Assembly (NCBI GenBank): GCA_002496635.1
Contig: DAKQ01000031.1
Location: 1,647-7,454 of the forward strand
DNA: 5,808 bases
Direction: 5' to 3'
DNA from: Euryarchaeota archaeon UBA82
GTDB lineage: Archaea > Thermoplasmatota > Poseidoniia > Poseidoniales > Poseidoniaceae
A model generated the notes under the pieces. It ran no database searches. It was not told where the DNA came from and saw nothing but the letters and a program-made list of their open reading frames with translations. Position numbers and translations under genes: made by a program. This document shows, piece after piece, positions 1 to 5,808 of this stretch (positions are counted from its first letter, which is position 1; every line of letters begins with the position of its first letter).

Positions 1-635
1 GTTAAGCCCAAAGATTGAGCTTCTTCCATCACGCGAAGCCAATTATCTGGATGTCCTTTCTTAGGAGATACATCTTTACGCACTGTTTCGACAAGCATTT
101 CTGCCCCTCCCCCTGGTAAGCCATGCATACCTGCTTCTTTGAATCGAGTAAGAACCTCGAGTGTCGTGCTCTGCGTAACTTCTGCAATACCCTCTAATTC
201 AATCGGTGAAAAACAGTCTAAGTCAATTGTTGGATGATGAATTCTTAATTCATTGATCAAACCGATATACCAATCGATATCAAGTTCAGGATTTACGCCT
301 CCTTGCATCAGAATTCTTGAACCTCCAATAGCTTCTAACTCTACAATACGTTGACGAATTTCATCATAGGTCTGAGTGTATGTCTCATCATGACCAGGTG
401 GACGATAAAATGAACAAAATTGACAATTGATTGTACATACATTCGTGTAGTTAATGTTACGATCAACAAGATAAGTCACTTTATTTGTAGGGTTATGTAA
501 TTTCCTTCTATGATGAGCTGAATCCATTAATTGATGCAATGGAGCTGAATCATACAATATGAGGCATTCCTCACTTGTAAGACGAAAAATTTCGTCGCTA
601 GAATTGATTTTTTCAAGAATAGTTGACCAGCCCAT
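1..635 (-). CDS. mqnC: Radical SAM enzyme, probable cyclic dehypoxanthine futalosine synthase MqnC (3' end outside the window)
   Basis: The first 211 residues are visible; the frame is open to the window edge. Seen: a radical SAM cluster motif CX3CX2C at C67, C71 and C74 (CTINCQFC) preceded by NYTN, then FYRPPGH (76-82), MQGGVNPEL (110-118), FSPIEL (142-147) and GLPGGGAEML (172-181) followed by RKDVSPKK. Known: this set belongs to the MqnC/MqnE/CofG/CofH group, and FYR after the last cluster Cys with the GGGAE...SPKK block is typical of MqnC, which cyclises dehypoxanthine futalosine with SAM and a [4Fe-4S] cluster in menaquinone synthesis. MqnC is usually about 350-400 residues, so roughly half is present. 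The ATG at 635 is chosen because GGTGAG lies three bases upstream and the preceding gene stops ten bases before. CofH (F420 synthesis) is the main alternative. The missing C-terminal half and the absence of other mqn genes in view limit certainty. Confidence 0.82.
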   Translation of the reverse strand, partial: MGWSTILEKINSSDEIFRLTSEECLILYDSAPLHQLMDSAHHRRKLHNPTNKVTYLVDRNINYTNVCTINCQFCSFYRPPGHDETYTQTYDEIRQRIVELEAIGGSRILMQGGVNPELDIDWYIGLINELRIHHPTIDLDCFSPIELEGIAEVTQSTTLEVLTRFKEAGMHGLPGGGAEMLVETVRKDVSPKKGHPDNWLRVMEEAQSLGL

Positions 636-638
636 GGG

Positions 639-644
639 CTCACC
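639..644 (-). promoter_or_regulatory. Ribosome binding site of the mqnC-like gene
   Basis: GGTGAG sits three bases before the ATG at 635, inside the ten-base gap after the aminopeptidase stop codon. GGTGA pairs with the conserved UCACC near the 3' end of 16S rRNA. It fixes the start of the radical SAM gene and has the same sequence and spacing as the site before the aminopeptidase gene. Confidence 0.6.
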
Positions 645-645
645 T

Positions 646-2013
646 CTATACTGTTCCCATAATCCCTTCAATATCAGCAATTGTTTTTGGACAGCGATTT
701 GTGAGTACATCTGGCTCACCATCGGTTACAAGAACATCATCTTCAATACGAATCCCAATGTTTGCATATCGTTCTGGACATTCGACATCAGGCCTCCAAG
801 CCCCAAAATACAATCCAGGTTCAACTGTCAATACCATGCCAGCTTCAAGTAATCGGGGTGTTCCGTCTGGTTTGTAGACACCAACATCGTGTACGTCAAG
901 ACCTAGCCAATGACCTGTATTATGCATATACCAATGTTTTAATTCACCAGATTCTGAATCTAATGCTTCGTCTAATGTTTGATCGATTACTCCCAAGCGA
1001 ATAAGACCCTCTGCAAGAACTGAACGTGCAATTTCGTGAGGTTGATTGTAAGGATTTCCTACACGACATGCGGCAATGGCTTGTTCTTGCGCTTCAAGTA
1101 CAATCTCATAAATCTCTTTTTGAGCATCGTTAAACTTACCATTGATTGGCCAAGAGCGAGTTATATCAGCAGCATATCCTTTGTATTCGGCTCCTGCATC
1201 AATTAGAATGATATCATCACCTTTACATGTTGATTCATTGACTGTATAATGAAGAATAGTTGCATTTTCACCACAACCAACAATCGATGGATATGCCCAA
1301 CCACTAGTGCCGCCATAAACGAAAAATCCCTCAATAATCGCCTGAATTTGATATTCAGTAATACCATCTTTACTCGCTTTCATCGCTAATTCATGGGCTA
1401 CCGAAGAAACCTCTGCTGCGTAACGCATCAATTCAATTTCCTCAGGTGATTTACGTAGACGCATCTCGGCAATTCTACGACTTGGGTCCTCCATTGAGAC
1501 TGGTCCAGAACCGAAGTGTTGACGATTACGATCCCTTCGTTCAATAGCAGAGCGAACGATTGAATCAATACCATCACTGATACCTGTTCGAACATGCACA
1601 GTAGATGATTTCGAGAGATAAACATCAAGATGTTTTTCCAAATCATGGATTGAACTAGCTTCGTCAACAGACCAATCACTGAGTGCCCCTTCAGTACCTG
1701 GACGTCGACCCTCCCATATCTCCTTCAAGGTGTCTTTTGGTTGAACAAATATATGTGAAATCCATTTAGATCCGTCATGGTGAAAGATAAGAGCGGATTC
1801 AGGATCCGTCCATCCAACAAGGTAGAGCATATCGCTCGATGTTCTGTATCGATATGTCACGTCATTACTGCGAACGGCTTCAGGTGGTGTGGTAATGATC
1901 ACTAAATCAGAAGGTGTTAATTGAGACAGAAAACGTTGTTGACGTTCGTTGTAAATTGATTTAGGGATGTTCAATGGTTCATTTGGAAGACTTTCCATAG
2001 CATCGTTAAACAT
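646..2013 (-). CDS. pepP: Xaa-Pro aminopeptidase, M24 metallopeptidase family (PepP type)
   Basis: A complete 455-residue protein, close to the usual 430-460 of PepP. Known role: removal of an N-terminal residue that precedes proline, using two divalent metal ions, in the cytoplasm. Seen: an N-terminal aminopeptidase P domain (about 15-150, with YRYRTSSDMLYLVGW at 54-68) and a pita-bread catalytic domain (about 190-440). All five expected metal ligands are present: D272 and D283 (LIDAGAEYKGYAADITRSWP), H368 (HNTGHWLGLDVHD), E398 (TVEPG) and E424 (GIRIEDD). The accessory histidines H255 (ILHYTVNE), H364 and H375 match those of E. coli PepP. No signal peptide or membrane segment is seen. The ATG at 2013 follows GGTGAG by three bases; the in-frame ATG at 1998 has no such site. 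The gene follows the membrane protein gene by 45 bases and precedes the mqnC-like gene by ten, so co-transcription with the latter is likely. The sequence looks intact and active. Bacterial-type PepP resemblance is strong, but direction of transfer cannot be judged here. Confidence 0.95.
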   Translation of the reverse strand: MFNDAMESLPNEPLNIPKSIYNERQQRFLSQLTPSDLVIITTPPEAVRSNDVTYRYRTSSDMLYLVGWTDPESALIFHHDGSKWISHIFVQPKDTLKEIWEGRRPGTEGALSDWSVDEASSIHDLEKHLDVYLSKSSTVHVRTGISDGIDSIVRSAIERRDRNRQHFGSGPVSMEDPSRRIAEMRLRKSPEEIELMRYAAEVSSVAHELAMKASKDGITEYQIQAIIEGFFVYGGTSGWAYPSIVGCGENATILHYTVNESTCKGDDIILIDAGAEYKGYAADITRSWPINGKFNDAQKEIYEIVLEAQEQAIAACRVGNPYNQPHEIARSVLAEGLIRLGVIDQTLDEALDSESGELKHWYMHNTGHWLGLDVHDVGVYKPDGTPRLLEAGMVLTVEPGLYFGAWRPDVECPERYANIGIRIEDDVLVTDGEPDVLTNRCPKTIADIEGIMGTV

Positions 2014-2058
2014 AGACTCACCAGTTCTCGCTACAATTCACAGTTTTTTAATGAATGG
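2014..2058 (-). promoter_or_regulatory. 45-base intergenic gap with ribosome site and weak TATA-like box for pepP
   Basis: This is the longest non-coding stretch in the window. Reading on the minus strand, it holds ATTAAAAAA at 2052-2044 and GGTGAG at 2022-2017, three bases before the pepP ATG. If the A/T stretch acts as an archaeal TATA box, transcription would start about 24 bases downstream, near 2024, giving a leader of about 11 bases that still keeps the ribosome site. No BRE-like element is clear and no hairpin or U-run terminator for the upstream gene is seen. The ribosome site is well supported; the promoter is a guess, and pepP may simply be read through from upstream. Confidence 0.35.
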
Positions 2059-3582
2059 TTAATCATCGGTTACTTTAGTATCTGACCAACGAACAAAATC
2101 CGATTCTTTTGTTGCTAGTACTTTTCGACGTATGAGGATGATAAAGGACAAAATGAGTAGAAGTAAAATCGAGCTCCATATTGTAATTGACTGAAGCGGA
2201 GATTCGACTTGAATCTCCTGTTCTTCAACAGTGAAACTAATTGACGAACTCGCACCATTATTGTCGGTTAAGACAAGAGTAATCTGTTCCCACTCATCGG
2301 TCTGAATATCGGAGGATAAGAGGTAAGATCTGCCACTTAGGAGTGATTTACCATCAACAAACCAATTGTATTCTAACGAGTCAATATCATTGATAGTGTC
2401 TGTTGTAAGGTTTGCTGAGAAGCACCATTCATCAGATGATTTTACAGTAATTGTCTGATTATTTGAAATTTTAAAACCATCAAATCGCAGATCTAATTCT
2501 GGTTCAACATTGACAACACTCACATTATGTTGGACATTTACAAAGTGTCCACCCATATCTCGGATAAGACCAATTATTTGGTAGACTCCTTGCTCATCTG
2601 CAGTAAACGATAATCTGTTATCTGCCAATATTTCTGAAGAAGAAACAGCCCTTAGTTCACCATCCGGCTCTATAATGGTCCATGTGATTGTATACACTGA
2701 ACCCTCATATCCATCATCAACATCAAGATCAACAGTTATTGTCTCAGATTCTTGAACCTCAGAAATTGAAGACAATGTCACATTAGGAGAATGACGATCA
2801 ACCACAAAATATTGTGTAAGAGAATTTGATTCCTTCAAGCTCATTGTTTGTACATAAAAATCAATCAAATACAACCCATCTGGCAGGTTTATTGAAAGTG
2901 TTTCCAGGGTGATGACCAGATTGCCATCTTCAAGTTCGTGAACCACTGTTACGGGTGTATAATCATCCGTGCAAACTCCAAATGGAGCAGGGCAAACTGA
3001 AAGAGACGTAAGTACATCTTGAGCACCACTTATCGTCTCAATGGAGGGAACGCTTGGTGGCAATAGCACGCCGTATTGTAAAGTTGTATCAAGAGTAGTG
3101 AGAATAATTTGTGACATTTGATCAGATACTGATTCATACATCAATACCGGTCTGTGGTTTGTCGTGCCAAGGTAGATAGTTAAGCCAAAGGAATCTAAAT
3201 CTGTTTGTTCTAATAGAGAGATTCTTACGAGGCAAGTACAACTTTCGGATGTATGCTCGAATTCATGAGTCCATACCCAGTACGTAACGCCAAGTTCGGA
3301 TTCATAAGGTGTAACAGATAAGAGAGAAGAACTTGAATTAAGAAGTTCATATTGTACATCAGCTGTCACATTCCATAGTGAAATTTCAACCGAGGTAAGA
3401 GGTACATTCGACGTACCACTAACATTTATCACATCGAGAAAATGAATACCATTTTCTTGGTCAAACTCAATTGTTGGAGATGGATTAGTTTCAGCACTTG
3501 AAGAATGCAAAACAAATGGAGCGAACATAAGCATTGAAAGAATGCTTACTAAACCAATTGATATTGAATTCGCTCTAAACAT
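2059..3582 (-). CDS. Secreted, C-terminally membrane-anchored protein with Ig/PKD-like beta domains
   Basis: A complete 507-residue protein not recognised as a named family. Seen: an N-terminal hydrophobic signal segment (about 7-25, likely cut near HSSSA at 26-30), a long Ser/Thr/Val-rich ectodomain, one membrane helix at about 464-484 (ILLLLILSFIILI) followed by RRK, and a 23-residue tail ending VTDD. The basic residues after the helix predict a type I topology with the ectodomain outside. The ectodomain has beta-sandwich style throughout; the clearest units are about 264-358 and 359-453, each opening with an alternating hydrophobic strand and the second containing EYNWFVDGK, as in PKD/Ig-like folds. 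Cysteines occur as C115/C117, C197/C204 and a lone C387; disulfides are possible. Several N-x-S/T sequons occur. The ATG at 3582 begins six bases after the stop of the TSP3 gene and has no clear GGTGA site, so translation coupled to that gene is likely. A surface anchor or adhesion role is inferred from architecture and neighbour only. Confidence 0.85.
   Translation of the reverse strand: MFRANSISIGLVSILSMLMFAPFVLHSSSAETNPSPTIEFDQENGIHFLDVINVSGTSNVPLTSVEISLWNVTADVQYELLNSSSSLLSVTPYESELGVTYWVWTHEFEHTSESCTCLVRISLLEQTDLDSFGLTIYLGTTNHRPVLMYESVSDQMSQIILTTLDTTLQYGVLLPPSVPSIETISGAQDVLTSLSVCPAPFGVCTDDYTPVTVVHELEDGNLVITLETLSINLPDGLYLIDFYVQTMSLKESNSLTQYFVVDRHSPNVTLSSISEVQESETITVDLDVDDGYEGSVYTITWTIIEPDGELRAVSSSEILADNRLSFTADEQGVYQIIGLIRDMGGHFVNVQHNVSVVNVEPELDLRFDGFKISNNQTITVKSSDEWCFSANLTTDTINDIDSLEYNWFVDGKSLLSGRSYLLSSDIQTDEWEQITLVLTDNNGASSSISFTVEEQEIQVESPLQSITIWSSILLLLILSFIILIRRKVLATKESDFVRWSDTKVTDD
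2122..2199 (-). other. C-terminal transmembrane helix and stop-transfer signal
   Basis: Residues about 462-487 of the Ig/PKD-like protein. An uninterrupted run of Ile, Leu, Ser and Phe is followed by Arg-Arg-Lys, the charge pattern of a stop-transfer helix with a cytoplasmic C-terminus. It is the only membrane-spanning segment in the visible surface gene pair apart from the signal peptide. Confidence 0.85.
3484..3582 (-). other. Signal peptide of the Ig/PKD-like membrane protein
   Basis: Residues 1-33: MFRANS provides one basic residue, then a hydrophobic core (ISIGLVSILSMLMFAPFVL), then a small-residue stretch HSSSA and an acidic, Pro-rich beginning of the mature chain. Cleavage after A30 fits signal peptidase I rules. 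No lipobox cysteine is present. Confidence 0.8.
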
Positions 3583-3588
3583 AAGGCA

Positions 3589-5808
3589 CTAGCTCTCGAA
3601 TGGATCGCACAGTTCACCTTGTCCAGGGAAACTAATTGGATTTCGTGGGTTTGTATCCCATTTGAATTCACAATAGTTTGTGTGCCCATCTCCATCACTA
3701 TCCACAAGCCTATCGGCGGGATCGTATGGATCGAATTCAAAGTGATATTCCCACCCTGTAGCCATACCATCATCGTCGTGATCCATGTAGTAGACCTCCG
3801 GACCATCTTCCCAAGCATCCCCATCTGTATCATTTGTAACTGGATTCGTACCATTTTCAAATTCTTCAAAATTTGTGTAATTTTCTAAATTGTTGTAGAA
3901 TTTCAGACCATCGGGTGTATCAGGATCGATATTGCATTCAGCATTTGTTGTGTCATTGTATCCTGGGCAATATTTCTTTATCAAACCAGTACGATTGAGC
4001 CCGTCTGAATCAGGGTCTTCTTCGCCATCATTAATGCCGTCTAAATCACTGTCAGCCATGGATGGATCCATCACACCACGAGCACCATAGGCATTGATTG
4101 TAGAATTGTCAACAAGGTTGTTGTTTATGGCCTCGTATGAATAGCGGACTTCCCATCCATCAGGGAGTTTATCGCCGTCAGTGTCATCATCGACTGGATT
4201 CGTATTCCAGTTTGTAGGTGCTTCTGCTCCATTGGCCAGTGTATCATTGTCGACGTCATAGGTATCGTCTTTCAAAGAGTTCAGTGAAGGATCTAATGCC
4301 CAACGACCCTTACAACCATCACAAAGCGTGTTTCCAGGAAGGTCGAAACCTGACAAATTCATTTCAGAGACTTCGTATTTCTTTTGCAGTTCAAATCCAC
4401 CAAGCCAGTTAATCCAAACATAGCCACCTGGTTCCATTTGGCATCCATTTGTAGTTGTTTCAGTACATCCAGGTCTATCCCAGTTTGAAACTGCAACCCA
4501 GAGAGAATGAGAGTTTGTATTATCCTCGGTTGATTTGACCTGCATTTCCCAACCATCGAGCATACCGTCTGCATCAGTATCGTTAATCAGTGGATTTGTT
4601 TCATATTGGAACGGACGAGGAATGAAGAGAATTTCATTTCCATCAATAAGCCCATCACTATCAGTATCAGAATTGTTTGCATGTGTTACGAAGTTGTCTG
4701 CACCAGCAATGACTTCTTCACCATCTTCTAGTCCATCATTATCGGTATCAAACATACATGCCGATGTGAAGTACTGTTCTCCATTGAAAATGTATCCGAG
4801 TTTGGTTTCTTGTTGATCACTTTCACCGTCACTATCAGTGTCATCATTCGATGCATTCGATCCCTGTCCATCGCAGGTTGAAGAAAATTCAAGATAATCT
4901 GAGAGGCCATCGCCATCAGTATCTGGTAATCCGGGGTCTGAGACAACCCATGTCAATTGGACACCCCGATTGACGACAAGAATTTCCCATCCACCTACTT
5001 CGATTCCATCGAGTAAACCGTCAAGGTCTGTATCGCCGTGTGTTGGATCTGTCGAACGACCCACAACATTTCCTTGGTCATCGAGTCGTGCTTCATATTC
5101 CATGAGGTTCGTAAAACGCTCTGATTCTTCGACGAGATTCATCCAAACGAACAATCGTGATTCCACTTGATCCCCAGGTGCTACATTGATTGAGTAAACA
5201 TAGCCATCGACTGGTGCAACTAGGTAAACAGGTTGCTTGTTACCACCGCCCATTGTGAATTGGCCACGAGCAATTGTTGTGTTGCTTGTTACGTAATCGC
5301 CCTTCTCGACATAGAGTTCCACGACAGTGGTTGTCAGTTCTAAATCATCGAACATAACATCGCCATCACCATCAGAATCCCATCCATCAAAATCAATGTC
5401 GTCATTGGCATTGCTAGCATTTCTCGGATTTAGTGGATATTCAAGAGTTGTTCGATTGTATTGGTTCGCTTCCCAACCATCTGGCATCTGATCCCCATCT
5501 GTATCTTGGCTCCAAGGTGACGTGAAGGATGGTAATCCGTTTGTTAGTCCAAACTTGTTAGCAACTTGGTATTCCTCAAGATTGTTTAATCCATCTTCAT
5601 CCCAGTCGTTGTATCCGTCAGATGAGTTAAAAGGATTGAGTTGTTTGTTTGCTTCCTGAGTGGGATGGTCTTGCTTGAAAGAGAAGCAGTATTCAAATCC
5701 ATCAGGCATACCATCGCCATCAGTGTCCCAATCACTGGGTCCATTTAGTAGACCATCGCCATCGAGGTCAGATAAGAACCATGCAGCGCTTACTTCAGAG
5801 GCAAATGG
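3589..5808 (-). CDS. Large secreted thrombospondin type 3 repeat protein with an inserted lipoyl-like domain (5' end outside the window)
   Basis: The last 739 residues are visible and the frame is open to the right edge. The first in-frame ATG (5709) lies inside a repeat (DGDGMPDGFE) and is not the start. Residue 1 here is the codon at 5808. Seen in order: Asp-rich loops (13-158), a biotinyl/lipoyl-like beta domain (about 162-225), more loops (about 250-422), a Cys-containing segment (423-515), and a last set of loops (516-714) ending at CDPFES. The loops follow DxDxDGxxD and often end in DGWE (110-113, 418-421, 550-553), with TNP spacers before several, as in bacterial/archaeal TSP3 repeats. 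Known: such loops bind calcium and stiffen extracellular proteins. The chain is very acidic, has many N-x-S/T sequons and 11 cysteines, all suggesting an exported glycoprotein; the signal peptide would be upstream. No C-terminal membrane helix or sorting motif is seen, so anchoring may depend on the next gene's product, six bases downstream. The exact function is unknown. Confidence 0.85.
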   Translation of the reverse strand, partial: PFASEVSAAWFLSDLDGDGLLNGPSDWDTDGDGMPDGFEYCFSFKQDHPTQEANKQLNPFNSSDGYNDWDEDGLNNLEEYQVANKFGLTNGLPSFTSPWSQDTDGDQMPDGWEANQYNRTTLEYPLNPRNASNANDDIDFDGWDSDGDGDVMFDDLELTTTVVELYVEKGDYVTSNTTIARGQFTMGGGNKQPVYLVAPVDGYVYSINVAPGDQVESRLFVWMNLVEESERFTNLMEYEARLDDQGNVVGRSTDPTHGDTDLDGLLDGIEVGGWEILVVNRGVQLTWVVSDPGLPDTDGDGLSDYLEFSSTCDGQGSNASNDDTDSDGESDQQETKLGYIFNGEQYFTSACMFDTDNDGLEDGEEVIAGADNFVTHANNSDTDSDGLIDGNEILFIPRPFQYETNPLINDTDADGMLDGWEMQVKSTEDNTNSHSLWVAVSNWDRPGCTETTTNGCQMEPGGYVWINWLGGFELQKKYEVSEMNLSGFDLPGNTLCDGCKGRWALDPSLNSLKDDTYDVDNDTLANGAEAPTNWNTNPVDDDTDGDKLPDGWEVRYSYEAINNNLVDNSTINAYGARGVMDPSMADSDLDGINDGEEDPDSDGLNRTGLIKKYCPGYNDTTNAECNIDPDTPDGLKFYNNLENYTNFEEFENGTNPVTNDTDGDAWEDGPEVYYMDHDDDGMATGWEYHFEFDPYDPADRLVDSDGDGHTNYCEFKWDTNPRNPISFPGQGELCDPFES
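3667..4263 (-). repeat. C-terminal block of TSP3-like calcium-binding loops
   Basis: About eight Asp-rich units, among them DVDNDT, DDDTDGD, ADSDLDG, DPDSDG, NDTDGD, DHDDDG and VDSDGDG, separated by short spacers that include NTNPVDDD and GTNPVTND. Some units are degenerate (one lacks the usual Gly, another reads DPDTPDG). At DNA level this shows as recurring complements of GATACTGATGGCGATGG-like sequence with many synonymous differences, so the array is old rather than freshly duplicated. Confidence 0.8.
4264..4542 (-). other. Cys-containing, Trp/Gly-rich segment interrupting the TSP3 array
   Basis: Residues 423-515 of the TSP3 protein lack Asp-rich loops. The segment has four cysteines, two in GCTETTTNGC (447, 456) and two in CDGC (496, 499), and a WINWLGG stretch between them. 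The pairs could form two disulfides outside the cell, or the CDGC could bind a metal. I do not recognise a named domain. Confidence 0.55.
4543..5058 (-). repeat. Central block of TSP3-like calcium-binding loops
   Basis: Six well-formed units: GDTDLDGLLDG, PDTDGDGLSD, DDTDSDGESD, FDTDNDGLEDG, SDTDSDGLIDG and NDTDADGMLDGWE. Spacing between units is 26-60 residues, with aromatic and Gly-rich spacers. These are the closest to the DxDxDG consensus in the protein, so calcium binding is most secure here. Confidence 0.85.
5134..5325 (-). other. Biotinyl/lipoyl-like barrel-sandwich domain inside the TSP3 protein
   Basis: Residues about 162-225 of the visible protein. The first half has VELYVEKGDYV and the second has VAPVDGYVYSINVAPGDQVE, the two half-motifs (GDxV, then AP-x-DG-x-V and PGDxV) of biotinyl/lipoyl domains and of the related hybrid motif in HlyD-type adaptors. 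K191 in GGGNKQP lies seven residues before the Ala of AP, the distance seen for the modified lysine of lipoyl and biotinyl domains, but the loop before it is about five residues longer and the usual acidic or Met neighbours are missing. The fold is probable; modification is doubtful. Confidence 0.6.
5340..5808 (-). repeat. N-terminal visible block of TSP3-like calcium-binding loops
   Basis: Five Asp-rich units before the lipoyl-like domain: SDLDGDGLLNG, DWDTDGDGMPDG, NDWDEDGLNNLEEY, QDTDGDQMPDGWE and the double loop DIDFDGWDSDGDGD. The array is already under way at the window edge, so more repeats are likely upstream. Confidence 0.8.

Noticed and set aside
559..1004. Overlapping plus-strand open frames opposite the pepP and mqnC-like genes
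   Set aside because: They lie antisense to coding sequence with clear family motifs, and their translations are low-complexity or Cys/His/Ser-rich without domains.
1996..1998. Alternative pepP start at the second in-frame ATG
   Set aside because: No ribosome site lies before it, whereas the ATG at 2013 has GGTGAG three bases upstream.
2041..2058. Transcription terminator after the Ig-like protein gene
   Set aside because: On the transcribed strand the run is A-rich, not U-rich, and no hairpin precedes it.
3549..3888. Open frames on both strands across the end of the TSP3 gene
   Set aside because: They overlap the Asp-repeat reading frame; Asp-rich GAT/GAC codons keep other frames free of stops, so these are shadows.
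5707..5709. ATG at 5709 as the start of the TSP3 protein
   Set aside because: It is the Met inside a DGDGMPDG calcium loop, no ribosome site precedes it, and the frame stays open with more repeats up to the window edge.
3640..5808. Recurring ccatcaccatcagt-like sequence as a DNA repeat or CRISPR array
   Set aside because: The units are in frame with the DxDxDG loops, vary synonymously and have irregular spacing; there is no constant repeat with unique spacers.

Overview
The window carries four genes, all on the minus strand. They are read from the right edge to the left with gaps of 6, 45 and 10 bases, so the layout looks like one transcription unit or two closely spaced ones. Two genes run off the window: the rightmost lacks its 5' end and the leftmost lacks its 3' end. 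There are no RNA genes, mobile elements or CRISPR arrays, and no gene-free stretch longer than 45 bases.

Right half (2059-5808), a cell-surface pair. The first gene encodes a long acidic secreted protein made of about 19 Asp-rich calcium-binding loops of the thrombospondin type 3 kind. The array is interrupted by a biotinyl/lipoyl-like barrel-sandwich domain and by a Cys-containing segment. It ends without a membrane anchor. Six bases later starts a protein with a signal peptide, an all-beta Ig/PKD-like ectodomain, one C-terminal membrane helix and a short basic-then-polar cytoplasmic tail. The two look like a secreted Ca-stiffened protein and a possible membrane partner; that pairing is inferred from gene order.

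Left half (1-2013), metabolic genes. A complete M24 metallo-aminopeptidase of the PepP (Xaa-Pro aminopeptidase) type with all five metal ligands is followed by the first 211 codons of a radical SAM enzyme. Its motifs fit MqnC (cyclic dehypoxanthine futalosine synthase) of the futalosine route to menaquinone. Both genes start with the same signal, GGTGAG three bases before ATG.

Organism: AT-rich coding sequence, long Asp-rich TSP3 surface proteins, a type I anchored Ig-like protein and a GGTGA ribosome site suggest a planktonic archaeon such as Marine Group II (Poseidoniales) or a relative. This is an impression from protein style, not proof; a bacterium with similar surface proteins is not excluded. 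No clearly new defence or mobile system is visible. The most unusual item is the lipoyl-like domain inside the TSP3 protein.
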